NCBI GenBank assembly: GCA_022652985.1
Contig: JALCRY010000008.1
Location: forward strand, 1-59,801
Source: Eubacteriaceae bacterium
GTDB lineage: Bacteria; Bacillota; Clostridia; Peptostreptococcales; Anaerovoracaceae
DNA length: 59,801 nucleotides
Direction: 5' to 3'
Of the stretch, positions 33,773 to 42,214 are shown in pieces. The position numbers and the translations under genes were made by a program. Under the pieces are notes generated by a model that saw only the letters and a list, made by a program, of their open reading frames with translations, made no database searches and had not been told where the DNA came from. Each line of letters begins with the position of its first letter. Position 1 is the first letter of the stretch.

Positions 33773-34962
33773 CGGTAAACGAAGAGCAGGCACTGAAAGA
33801 CTTTTTGCTGGATATCGATTGCCTCAGGCGGCTTGATGACTGGACAGATGATTTTAATCTTTTTGATGTCTTGAAAATCACAAATGCCGAGATCCGTCAC
33901 AGCAACATTCTCGGATGGTTCTTTGACCCTAATGAAAATCACGGTATGGGTGATAGATTTATCAAGACTTTTGCGACTAAAGTGGCTGGTCGGTGCAACC
34001 CGGAAAGATATGACGCTTTTCAGATGTTGCTGCAGGATTTCTTCTCATATCAGGTGTACAGAGAATCGAACCATATGGATATTGTGCTCGTTTCCAAAAC
34101 AGAAAAAACGGCATATATTATTGAAAACAAGGTTTGGTCCGGAGAATCATCTCATCAGTTGAAGGATTATTTAGATAAGAGTAAGACCGAGTATAAAGAT
34201 TGCAATCAGGTATTCTACATTTTCCTAACTCCTGACGGACGCAAGGCAAGTGATCCTGATAACTGGATATCATTCTCCTATGAAGAGATTATCGAGTGTC
34301 TCGAAAGCGCAGTCAATGGAATCAATCTTAAAGACGAAGTGCTGCTTGTTGTTAAAAACTATACTGATACGGTGAGGAAAAGCATTATGAAGGAAAAGGA
34401 TGAGAAGCTGGTAAGCATATGCAACGAAATCTATAACAAGCATCGCACAGCTTTAAGATTAATTTTTGAAAATGTTAGCATAGACAGTTCTGTAGAATCA
34501 GAAATAATACGTAGCACATTACAGGAACTTGAGGAAGATAGTCAGATCCTTTACAAGGGGAGTAACAAGTGGCAGTTCTTTACCGAGCAAATGGATAAAT
34601 TTCTTCCGGAACTCGATAGTAGCAATAGTTCATGGGGGACCAACTGGGTATATTACTATTGGTTCACAAAACCATCAGACGATAAGTTGAGAATCTATTT
34701 TGAAATTGGTGGATGGAATTTGACGGATGATCTTTCTTCTCATACAGATGCCCTTATCAGAGCTGCTGGGAAGAATAAGAGAGACGGCTATCAGTATATG
34801 AGGCTGTATCGTAAAGATGAGAAGCTGAGTGAAAACAATTATGAGGAAAGTTTGCGCGAAGCTGTAAAATCTTTGGTGAAAGCAGCACTTGCAAATGAAA
34901 CGAAACTTCTGGCGAAGGCTGAAGAACTTTTAAGTGAGGACTCCTCAAAATCTTCGGATTGA
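33769..34962 (+). CDS. PD-(D/E)XK nuclease family protein (PDDEXK_4-like)
   Basis: A 397-residue protein. The N-terminal half has the signature of the PD-(D/E)XK nuclease superfamily 4: EIRHSNILGWFFDPNENHGM, GDRFIKTF, then NHMDIVLVSKTEKTAYIIEN and KVWSGESSHQL. The D of MDIV and the E-N-K of IENK are the likely catalytic residues. The C-terminal half is a mixed alpha/beta domain of unknown role. Relatives are widely found in defence islands, but few have been tested. It is more A+T-rich than the phage genes. It is coupled to the HTH gene. Confidence 0.85.
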   Translation: MTVNEEQALKDFLLDIDCLRRLDDWTDDFNLFDVLKITNAEIRHSNILGWFFDPNENHGMGDRFIKTFATKVAGRCNPERYDAFQMLLQDFFSYQVYRESNHMDIVLVSKTEKTAYIIENKVWSGESSHQLKDYLDKSKTEYKDCNQVFYIFLTPDGRKASDPDNWISFSYEEIIECLESAVNGINLKDEVLLVVKNYTDTVRKSIMKEKDEKLVSICNEIYNKHRTALRLIFENVSIDSSVESEIIRSTLQELEEDSQILYKGSNKWQFFTEQMDKFLPELDSSNSSWGTNWVYYYWFTKPSDDKLRIYFEIGGWNLTDDLSSHTDALIRAAGKNKRDGYQYMRLYRKDEKLSENNYEESLREAVKSLVKAALANETKLLAKAEELLSEDSSKSSD

Positions 34963-35011
34963 ATTGAATCTCGCGATATAAAACAGGAATGCGTATCTTA
35001 TACTTGCATAT

Positions 35012-35033
35012 GTTTCGAGTAGACAGACGAAAC
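35012..35033. promoter_or_regulatory. Inverted repeat before the second nuclease gene
   Basis: GTTTCG (35012-35017) and CGAAAC (35028-35033) form a perfect 6-base inverted repeat with a 10-base gap. It is 28 bases before the ATG and just after a TATACT box (about 34998-35003), the right place for an operator. Confidence 0.45.
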
Positions 35034-35061
35034 GGGTCTATGTATTTGAAAGGGCAGTCAA

Positions 35062-35667
35062 ATGGATGTATCAAAAGAAAAATGGGGATACTTAAGGGAA
35101 ACGAAGGAGCTGGCGGAGAGAGCGGGGAGAGACGCAGACACAGGATTGCATAGAACCGGGCTTGAGGAGTACCTTGCAGTTATCTTTCCGGGCACTACGG
35201 ATTGGATTCATGATAAAACCATAAGTAATCTTCCGGAAGGTATTAAGTCAAGAAAAAGACCTGATTATCGAAGTGAATCACTGAAGATGATCGTTGAGTT
35301 TGATGGAACGCCTCACTATGACAGCCCGCAGAAAATACGAGACGATGAAATGGCTACAGAGTTTTATGAGAGTCTTGGATATAAGGTTGTGAGGATTCCG
35401 TTCTTTATTCAGCTTACTAATAAAGTTGTTAAGCAGCTGTTCGGTGTTGATGTGGAAGAACCGCTTTTTAATGAATCAATCCCTTCGATGGGTCCGAAAG
35501 GAATAAATCCGGCAAGCATCTGCGGAGCAGGTATTATGCGTATGGCTAAGGAATTTAGAAAGTTCCCAGAACAGTATGCGGTCAATCTGGAATATCTGAA
35601 GGCAGCTAACGATGAGTATTTAACCGGGGCAGAACTGCTTGAAACCATGTATAACAAGGAGAAGTAA
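35062..35667 (+). CDS. DUF559/Vsr-like PD-(D/E)XK endonuclease domain protein
   Basis: A 201-residue protein. RPDYRSESLKMIVEFDGTPH fits the very-short-patch-repair/DUF559 endonuclease core: an Asp in PDY, then the E-x-D of VEFDG and a His. A second half follows (YESLGYKVVRIPFFIQL is the typical last strand and helix), then an unrecognised helical tail (about 125-200). It is the second nuclease of the cargo module. It has its own upstream inverted repeat, so may be separately controlled. Confidence 0.75.
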   Translation: MDVSKEKWGYLRETKELAERAGRDADTGLHRTGLEEYLAVIFPGTTDWIHDKTISNLPEGIKSRKRPDYRSESLKMIVEFDGTPHYDSPQKIRDDEMATEFYESLGYKVVRIPFFIQLTNKVVKQLFGVDVEEPLFNESIPSMGPKGINPASICGAGIMRMAKEFRKFPEQYAVNLEYLKAANDEYLTGAELLETMYNKEK

Positions 35668-35670
35668 GTA

Positions 35671-35750
35671 TTGATGTGTTCCCGCAAACGAGTAGTTTTC
35701 TCGATATGTTCCCGTAAACGCAAAATGGCTTGGATATGTTTCCGTAAACG
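35671..35750. repeat. Three direct repeats, 20-bp unit with exact 30-bp period
   Basis: Units begin at 35671, 35701 and 35731 and fit NNGATRTGTTYCCGYAAACG. Only three positions in each unit vary after the first two, while the 10-base spacers differ completely. Each unit contains the near-palindrome GTTYCCGYAAAC. The array starts 3 bases after the nuclease stop codon. It is too short in repeat and spacer to be a CRISPR. Regular helical-phase spacing (30 bp) suggests protein-binding iterons or recombinase-related sites. Confidence 0.75.
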
Positions 35751-35794
35751 AGAACGGTCGAGACAAGGGACAAAAACATCAATCTCATTGCCCC

Positions 35795-37276
35795 AACACA
35801 GCGCGCAGCGGCGGCGGAATATATGTACAGTCGCTGGCGGCAAGCATCAGCGGCGGAACGATTTCCGGCAACAAGGCCGGATTCATGGGCGGCGGAATAT
35901 ACGGAGGACTCGGTGCCAAGCCGAATCTGAAGCTTTCCAACATGGCTGTTTACAGCAATACCGCATCGTCTATGGGCGGCGGCCTGTACTCATGTCCGAC
36001 AGGACGTATATATCTTTACGGCAAGAACGGCGGAGCCGTTTTCGGCAACAAGAGTGATACAGTCGGCGATGATATCAGTGCCGAAAGAACGATGTATAAG
36101 AGCGATGCGACTACGAGTTATACTACACTTTCAAACAGTATGCTCGGCGGCGGCATAGTGCATTACTACAACGACGGAGTGCCGGTGATGAGCACGACAG
36201 TAAACAATGTCGATAATTATTCACCGACGGGCGCGAGATATAACGCGCTTGATCCGGGAGATGAAGTGACTCCGAATGAAAGTACAACTCCGTATCTGCT
36301 GAAAGCTGTTGCAACGAAAGATGCAGAGAAGATGGCAGAGGATGCGGCGTCGCTGAAAATCACCAACAACAGCGCAGGTTACGGCGGCGGCATCGCTACT
36401 AACGCGAGCCTGACTATAGGCGAAAAGGATAAGGTCTGGAACCTTAATGTAAGTAAAACCTGGTCAGGCAATAAGGCAAAACCTGCTTCTGTGACAGTTG
36501 ATCTTATCTACGGAGGCAAAGTCATTGATACGCTGAAACTGTCTGCGAAAAACAACTGGAAGGGAACTTTCAAGAACCTTGCGGAAGTTATGAAGGGCAA
36601 AGTCAGCATAAGCGAAGAGAGTGTTTCGGGCTGGACAGCATCTGTCGGCGGGATCACTGCTGAAAAAGACGGCACAGACCAGTCGGTAACGATCACAAAT
36701 ACAGAATCCGTTACGCCTCCGACACCGACGCCGACGGCGGGAACGATAACGGTAACCAAAAAGACTTTGAATCAGAGCGGCCAGGCCGTAAAAGTCAGCG
36801 GCACGTTCTATATTACATTGTTCAGCGATGAGAAATGCACCAAGATCGTCGGGCAGACGCAGTCGGTCGCAGTCAGGGACGGTGTGCCGGGAACGGCGAC
36901 ATTCACAGGTCTGGCGACGGGAAAATACTATGCGGCGGAGACAAACGCCGACGGCACGAAGCTGATAACTGAACCGGCAGCAGCCGGGAAATATGTCGGC
37001 TACGATGTGACGGGCAACGGTACGGCGGTGACGCTTTCGGCGGAAAATCCGTCGGGAACGGCAGTAATAACGAATGTTTATTCGCCGGCGGGACATAAAA
37101 CTCCAAAAACGCCGACGAACCCTAAGACTCCGACAACGCCGACTACACCGACCACGCCTGCGTCGGGCACGTCTCAGACGGGCGATAACTTCAACGTCGG
37201 ACTCTGGACGCTTCTGGCGGTTCTCGGACTGACAGGGATCACGGTTCCTGTATGGTTCAGAAGAAAGCGCGGCTGA
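35795..37276 (+). pseudogene. Wall-anchored adhesin, 5'-truncated (prophage insertion remnant)
   Basis: About 490 codons of a surface protein without its beginning. From 35795 the frame reads NTARSGGGIYVQSLA and continues in beta-helix repeats rich in GGGIYGG/GGGLY. Then come a CnaB domain (WNLNVSKTWSGN to VTITNTE), an SpaA-like domain (GTITVTKKTLNQSGQ on), a P/T-rich wall spacer, the sorting signal TSQTGDN, a membrane helix and RRKRG. The frame hits a TAG at 35693-35695 with no start codon after it until ATG 35885, which has no ribosome site. No signal peptide remains. The missing 5' half is predicted left of the prophage. Confidence 0.85.
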
Positions 37277-37302
37277 GCAGCCGGGCAGCTAAATTTGATA
37301 GA

Positions 37303-37318
37303 TAGCATATTAATATGC
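37303..37318. terminator. Perfect 16-bp palindrome after the adhesin
   Basis: AGCATATTAATATGCT is a perfect palindrome followed by TTTC. It may be a weak terminator or a protein site. Confidence 0.4.
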
Positions 37319-37325
37319 TTTTCTA

Positions 37326-37412
37326 TAACCCTATAACCCTAAAACCCTAATAACAAGAAAAAGCTCCCCGTTCTGGGGAGTTTTTTCTTTTAGGGTTTTA
37401 GGGTTAGGGTTT
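37326..37412. repeat. Large interrupted palindrome of telomere-like CCCTAA/TTAGGG units around a terminator hairpin
   Basis: Left arm (about 37326-37352) holds three AACCCTA-type units; right arm (about 37387-37412) holds three TTAGGGT-type units in mirror order. The centre (37356-37386) is AAGAAAAAGCTCCCC, GTTCT, GGGGAGTTTTTTCTT, a terminator that works on both strands. The whole can fold into one long hairpin. The rest of 37413-37666 shows nothing recognisable. Confidence 0.8.
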
Positions 37413-37666
37413 ATCACATATACTTGTTACAGTACATATTTAAGATGATTATACATATCAGTTTCCGTTTGTGGGCGAATTGGTACAAACAGTATCTGTC
37501 CTGTCACGAACAACATTTCACAAATGAGCTGCTCCTTACGTGCTGTTCGTACCATTTAAATTACGTAATATTACATCATCGTCTAAAAATCGCCTTAAGC
37601 AATTAATATGCAGTTAAGATATTATTGATAGTGCGGTACGCAGAAATAATTGCGGAGGTCAAAGAG

Positions 37667-38158
37667 ATGAAACTGAAAAATATCATGTTTACGCTGGCAA
37701 CAAATGAAGTTGTATCAGTAGACGGTATGTACATAGGTGATTTTTACATGGCAGATATGCATCGTGTTCTCACCAGAGAAAACAATCAGATAGTCGACAA
37801 GCTGATGGTCGGGGAAGTCTACATTGAAATAAGCAGAAGCGCCGACGGCGATTTTAATGCGCTGAACGACAACAGCCGCGGCACTACGCAGTTTGCCAGA
37901 CTGACTGCAGATAAAGACATAGCCATGATACAGTTCTCCCTGGAACATCCCGTGGCCGGAATGCGCGAATATACCTGCTATCCCGTCTGGAACGGCAAAG
38001 GTTCCTGCAACGCGAATCAGACCTGCGTGATAAGCTCGCTCGGTCATCTCTATATAGCTGTCGGAGGCGATGATTTCCGCAGCGCCGCCGTCGACCCGGA
38101 AAAAATAAATGACAAGGCGGCGATCAAAAAGAAATTCAAGGATTACCGGATCAAATAA
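37667..38158 (+). CDS. Hypothetical cytoplasmic protein
   Basis: A 163-residue protein without signal peptide or membrane segment. It begins MKLKNIMFTLATNEVVSVDG, has a beta-rich first half with IGDFYMADMHRVLTRENNQI, and contains three cysteines in REYTCYPVWNGKGSCNANQTC. I recognise no family. The ATG at 37667 is preceded by GGAGGTCAAAGAG; an upstream in-frame ATG-less extension to 37625 lacks a site. It is flanked by terminators, so it is a single-gene unit. Confidence 0.6.
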   Translation: MKLKNIMFTLATNEVVSVDGMYIGDFYMADMHRVLTRENNQIVDKLMVGEVYIEISRSADGDFNALNDNSRGTTQFARLTADKDIAMIQFSLEHPVAGMREYTCYPVWNGKGSCNANQTCVISSLGHLYIAVGGDDFRSAAVDPEKINDKAAIKKKFKDYRIK

Positions 38159-38169
38159 CCGCTCAAGGC

Positions 38170-38216
38170 AACAGTCAAATAAAAAACAGTATCACAGAGC
38201 TGCTGCGCACGGTGAA
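38170..38216 (+). repeat. 47-bp direct repeat, copy 1 (3' end of a lost paralogue)
   Basis: These 47 bases are identical to 40190-40236. In copy 2 they cover the last codons (TVK and stop) and terminator stem of the 610-residue secreted protein gene. Here they follow an unrelated gene, so a paralogue's 3' end has been left behind or copied. Confidence 0.85.
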
Positions 38217-38245
38217 AAATCACTGTGCGCGGCAGCCCTTTTTTG
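38199..38245 (+). terminator. Terminator with 17-bp stem
   Basis: GCTGCTGCGCACGGTGA (38199-38215), AAAA loop, TCACTGTGCGCGGCAGC (38220-38236), with two G-T wobbles, then CCTTTTTT. Confidence 0.9.
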
Positions 38246-38369
38246 CTAACAGAAAAATTGTCGTTGGTGGATGCTGATGTGCATTATGTTCCAGAATGCA
38301 GCTCAAAAACTGAGAGGCTGATAAAGTGAAATCGATATTGTTGTGAAAAAAAGAAAGGGATGATCTTGG

Positions 38370-40202
38370 ATGTATGTTTGTAAGGTAAGAAAAGCGATCG
38401 CCATGCTGGCTGCGGTCGTAATGGTGTTTGTAATGAGCGCCGGATACTGCGGTACTGTGTCTTATGCGGCGGCGCAGACGGCGCAGTCCAACAAAGTGTA
38501 TATTACGGCGGCGAATCCGTATCCGCTGCGGTGCGCTTCAAAACAGGGGTACGAGTTCAATGAAACTCAGAATCCCGTTTTTTCGGGCTATACAGCTTTT
38601 ACCAAAGAAAGTCTTCTGACAGCGGCGAAATATCAGTCGTTCGACGCTGACGGCGCCGTGATCCCCAACAGCGAAGTTACGGTAGATGAAACAGCGCTGA
38701 AGGAGCTGAACGCGGCCATAGCTTTGAAATATGCGTATTTTGAAAATAATAATATCACCTCGCAGGATTTTCCGATAAAGATCACATCGCCGAACGACGT
38801 CGTGAAGACGTTCACGGTCCGCATAATGCGCGGCGGAGATGTAGCTGTTTACCAGACCGCTGTACCGAAATTAAAGACAAGCAGCTGCAGATATGATATC
38901 GCAAACGGACCGCTGACCTGGGATCAGCTGAAAGCTTCAGACATGGGAAATGTATACGGCTACTATCCTGAAAAGCCGAATAATACGTGGTATAAAACGC
39001 ATGTGCCGGATACCATCGGAGTCGAGAAATATATCGATGAACTAAATGCAGCCATCGAGGCGGGAAAAACGGGAGATTACACTGTATATGCGCTCTGGGC
39101 ACCTTCAGACAATAACTTTTATGATGTTGCGCCGTTCACAGTTACCTTATATAAAAGCATTTTCACGGTTTCGTTCGATTCGCAGGGCGGATCTGCAGTG
39201 GGGCCGATAAAGGATGTTAAGACTGGAAGCACAATAACGAGGCCTGCGGATCCGACCTACAGAGGCTTCATATTTGACGGCTGGTATACCGAACCGACCG
39301 GCGGAGTGAAATACGATTTCAGCACTCCGGTAACGGCTGATCTGACTTTATATGCTCACTGGGCGGCGAATACGGTGACACCGGCGGAGAGTTACAGGAT
39401 CACTACATCATCGTCTGCGAACGGGACCATCGATCCGTCCTGCACGGTCGGCAAAGGCGGCACTAAGACGATAAATTACAAGGCCAATGACGGGTATAAA
39501 CTCACGGGACTGACTGTCGACGGAGCGGCCGTGGATATCACGCGTTATCCGGACAGCTACACATTCACGAATATTACTGCAGACCACAGCATCACGGCGT
39601 CATACGCTAAGGAGGGGGCTTCTCCGGCAGCGGCGGAGCGTCCGTTCATCATGCTGAAAACCATTGATAAAGGAACGACTATGAACCTGTCGTGGATAAG
39701 AACAAAAGGCGCGACGAAGTACATCATCTACGGTAATTACTGCAGCAATAAGACACATCAGTACAGATACAAAAAAATCAAGACGATCAGCAGCGGGGAT
39801 ATTACTAAATACAGGATCAGCGGCAGAGTGCGCGGATACAATTACAAATACCGGGTGACTGCGTATCAGGGAAGCAGGAAACTCTGCACCAGCAATACGA
39901 CGCACACGGCATGCGGATCGCATCTCGGATATTTCAATGCAGTCAGAGTATACGCCGATAAAACTAAAGTCAGCGTGACTGCGGGGCATACTGTCAAAGT
40001 GACCGGGAAAGTCACGACTTACAGCGGACGCGCGATGCTGTATAAAACGCACTGCGCGAAGGTGAGATACCTGAGCAGGAATACCGACATTGCGGCGGTA
40101 ACGTCCAGAGGCGTCATCAGGGGCGTGTCGGCGGGCACAACAACTGTGTACGTATATTCTCCGAACGGGATCAGAAAGGCGGTCAAAGTAACAGTCAAAT
40201 AA
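38370..40202 (+). CDS. Secreted multidomain protein (Flg_new/InlB-type repeat, FnIII-like, Big2)
   Basis: A 610-residue exported protein. Signal peptide at 1-34 (AMLAAVVMVFVMSAGYC core, cut near SYAAA). An unrecognised domain covers about 40-255. A Listeria-Bacteroides (Flg_new) repeat follows (TVSFDSQGGSAVGPIKDVKT to YAHWAA), then a 'divergent InlB' type repeat (SSANGTIDPSCTVGKGG), an FnIII-like domain with basic surface (about 425-515), and a Big2 immunoglobulin-like domain (YADKTKVSVTAGHTVKVTGK) at the end. No wall anchor, so it is released or held non-covalently. It is probably part of the cell-envelope adhesin set. Confidence 0.85.
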   Translation: MYVCKVRKAIAMLAAVVMVFVMSAGYCGTVSYAAAQTAQSNKVYITAANPYPLRCASKQGYEFNETQNPVFSGYTAFTKESLLTAAKYQSFDADGAVIPNSEVTVDETALKELNAAIALKYAYFENNNITSQDFPIKITSPNDVVKTFTVRIMRGGDVAVYQTAVPKLKTSSCRYDIANGPLTWDQLKASDMGNVYGYYPEKPNNTWYKTHVPDTIGVEKYIDELNAAIEAGKTGDYTVYALWAPSDNNFYDVAPFTVTLYKSIFTVSFDSQGGSAVGPIKDVKTGSTITRPADPTYRGFIFDGWYTEPTGGVKYDFSTPVTADLTLYAHWAANTVTPAESYRITTSSSANGTIDPSCTVGKGGTKTINYKANDGYKLTGLTVDGAAVDITRYPDSYTFTNITADHSITASYAKEGASPAAAERPFIMLKTIDKGTTMNLSWIRTKGATKYIIYGNYCSNKTHQYRYKKIKTISSGDITKYRISGRVRGYNYKYRVTAYQGSRKLCTSNTTHTACGSHLGYFNAVRVYADKTKVSVTAGHTVKVTGKVTTYSGRAMLYKTHCAKVRYLSRNTDIAAVTSRGVIRGVSAGTTTVYVYSPNGIRKAVKVTVK

Positions 40203-40236
40203 AAAACAGTATCACAGAGCTGCTGCGCACGGTGAA
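40190..40236 (+). repeat. 47-bp direct repeat, copy 2
   Basis: Identical to 38170-38216; overlaps the stop codon of the secreted protein gene and the left arm of its terminator. Confidence 0.85.
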
Positions 40237-40266
40237 GAAAAATCATCGGCGCGGCAGTTTTTTTTG
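40219..40266 (+). terminator. Terminator of the 610-residue secreted protein gene
   Basis: CTGCTGCGC...GGTGA pairs with TCATCGGCGCGGCAG, followed by TTTTTTTT. It stands tail-to-tail with the leftward LytTR gene. Confidence 0.8.
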
Positions 40267-40302
40267 CGCGGATGTCCGCAATGAATACAGTATGGAGTCG
40301 GT

Positions 40303-41010
40303 CTATTTGATCCCGCGGATATTTTCTTTGTATGTCCTGCCGATCGGGATCAGGTCTCCGGATGTGAGCATTATCGTGCTGCCGGAAATGCATTTGATGT
40401 AATCTTTCTGCACCAGATAGTCGCGGTGGACTCTGAGGAAGCCTCTGACAGAGAAAATCTCCTCGATCCGTCTCATGGGTGAATAGAAAGAAAAGTGCTC
40501 CATTCCGTCTTTTACGGCGAAATGAACGGTGGTCTCTTTGCGAAGCACATCGAAGTAATGTATGCTGGATATCGGGACGATGATATTCGTGCCGGAGCGT
40601 GTGAATATTACGGATTCATCAGACTCATCCCGGCAGGATTCAATACATTTACGCAGAGTCGCGGCGAAACGTTCCGGGGTGTAGCGGCCTTTGACCAGAT
40701 AATCAACGGCGCCTACGGAAAAGGCTTCGTCCCAATGGTCGGGAACTTCCGTATGAAAAATTACTCGGCAGCGGGGATTGACTTCGTGCAGGCGCCTGGC
40801 GATCTCGATGCCGTCTGTTGCTGACATGGTGATCTCCAGATATGCAATGTCGGCGGAAAAATTTCCGCGCTGGATCTCATGCAGCAATTCTGCCGCATCG
40901 TCGTACATGGTGACTTCGAAATCCAGGGAAATGCCGCGTGTATGCTCAATGATTTTGTCATGGCAATCCACGAGCTGGCGCTTATCCTCACCGCAAATTA
41001 TGATTTTCAT
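40303..41010 (-). CDS. LytTR-family response regulator with atypical receiver
   Basis: A 235-residue protein. The receiver (1-120) keeps acidic pocket residues (Glu8, Asp9) and Lys107 (DYLVK), but the phosphoacceptor position reads ADIAYLEITM, Glu59 in place of Asp. The C-terminal LytTR DNA-binding domain (about 135-235) has RVHRDYLVQKDYI and IPIGRTYKENIRG. LytTR regulators control exoproteins, bacteriocins and competence. A Glu at that site often mimics phosphorylation or marks phosphate-independent control. No histidine kinase gene is adjacent. GAGGTGATATGTA precedes the ATG. Confidence 0.9.
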   Translation of the reverse strand: MKIIICGEDKRQLVDCHDKIIEHTRGISLDFEVTMYDDAAELLHEIQRGNFSADIAYLEITMSATDGIEIARRLHEVNPRCRVIFHTEVPDHWDEAFSVGAVDYLVKGRYTPERFAATLRKCIESCRDESDESVIFTRSGTNIIVPISSIHYFDVLRKETTVHFAVKDGMEHFSFYSPMRRIEEIFSVRGFLRVHRDYLVQKDYIKCISGSTIMLTSGDLIPIGRTYKENIRGIK

Positions 41011-41224
41011 TACATATCACCTCATCTCTCCTGTCTCCTGTTCCTCGGGGCTTAAATAACGCTCAACATTCTAGCACAAAAGTGCATAAGAATTTTGCAT
41101 ATCACAATTCGTATGGATATTCGAAATATGTGTACTGAAATATGTAAGCATCATTTTACATGGAAATGAGTATTTATTATATAATTAATTCTATAGCATT
41201 AAATATTATTAGCGGGGCGGTGGA

Positions 41225-42112
41225 ATGCAGGACATAACTGAAAAAATCACGAATGTATTTCCGGCAGAAATGTCGGATCCATTATTTGGTATAGCCGAAG
41301 AATTCAATGTACGCGTTTGCGGAGAAGGCTATATGGATGTCGATATCGTCAATTCACTGCAGAGCTTCATAAGCTCTCGTTTTTTGCTTGTGCGTTTCTG
41401 CGGAACGGAAGCGGATGTGCAGCATAATGATCAGTCATACCACTGCGGCGACAATACAATGTTCATGTTTGCGCCGTTTACGCATTATACGGTATCGTTC
41501 TCCAACCATGCAGAAAAAAGCTGCATATATGTAAGCTTTGAGATCACTCCGCATGTAAGGCGCGGATGGCTGAAAGATATGATCCTGTCGAACGGAGTCG
41601 GGTATCTCAGCGATGAATATTTCATAAAAATCGGAGCGGGACTGGATGGTTTATTAAAGCCGGAATGCCGGTATCAGTACGGGCACAGTGCAACCGTGGG
41701 CCTGTATATTTCACTGCTGATAATAAGAATAATCAAATATCAGGTCGCTGATTCTGAAGGGGAAATGATTCATTATGAAGAGAATGATTCGGTCCGGATA
41801 ATCAATGACGCCATAGATTATGTCGACGGCCATCTTGCGGAACGCATAGATGTAAAAAAAATCGCCGGGCATATCGGAGTCAGCGAATCAGCGCTATACA
41901 AAACGTTCAGAAAGGTAACACAGGTCGCGCCTTCAACATATTTTACACGCTTTAAAATGCGCAAAGCCTGTGAGATGCTCAAGCACAATGAGCCGGTCAA
42001 AAAAATAGCTGTCAATCTGGGGTATTCATCCGCGTCGCATTTCTGCAGCACCTTCAAAAATGTATTCGGATATTCAACTGCATCCTATAAAAAAATATAT
42101 AAAAACGACTGA
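41225..42112 (+). CDS. AraC-family transcriptional regulator
   Basis: A 295-residue regulator. The N-terminal about 190 residues form a cupin-like sensing domain (RFCGTEADVQHNDQSYHCGD, FMFAPFTHYTVSF). The C-terminal AraC domain has both helix-turn-helix units: IDVKKIAGHIGVSESALYKT and PVKKIAVNLGYSSASHFCST, then FKNVFGYSTASYKK. It is divergent from the LytTR gene across a 214-bp A+T-rich gap with a TATAAT box near 41177. Its target may be the neighbouring surface-protein genes. Effector unknown. Confidence 0.92.
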   Translation: MQDITEKITNVFPAEMSDPLFGIAEEFNVRVCGEGYMDVDIVNSLQSFISSRFLLVRFCGTEADVQHNDQSYHCGDNTMFMFAPFTHYTVSFSNHAEKSCIYVSFEITPHVRRGWLKDMILSNGVGYLSDEYFIKIGAGLDGLLKPECRYQYGHSATVGLYISLLIIRIIKYQVADSEGEMIHYEENDSVRIINDAIDYVDGHLAERIDVKKIAGHIGVSESALYKTFRKVTQVAPSTYFTRFKMRKACEMLKHNEPVKKIAVNLGYSSASHFCSTFKNVFGYSTASYKKIYKND

Positions 42113-42162
42113 CAGTCTGCCGCCTGCCCACAGAGACAGACCGTTTGCCGGCAGATGAAAAA

Positions 42163-42190
42163 GCGCCGCAGCCGGTCAGGGCTGCAGCGC
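42163..42190 (-). terminator. Terminator for the leftward secreted-protein gene
   Basis: GCGCCGCAGCC (42163-42173) pairs with GGCTGCAGCGC (42180-42190). On the minus strand the stem is followed by TTTTT (42162-42158). Confidence 0.75.
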
Positions 42191-42192
42191 AT

Positions 42193-42214
42193 ATCAGAGA
42201 GATCTGATTTTTTT
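42193..42214 (+). terminator. Terminator for the AraC gene
   Basis: ATCAGA, GAGA loop, TCTGAT, then a run of T's, overlapping the stop region of the opposing gene. Confidence 0.7.

Noticed and set aside
35671..35760. CRISPR array
   Set aside because: Repeat of about 20 bp and spacer of 10 bp, only three units and no cas genes; outside any known CRISPR format.
37326..37412. Eukaryotic telomere or contig-end contamination
   Set aside because: Units are degenerate, mirror-symmetric about a bacterial-style terminator, and lie between normal bacterial genes.
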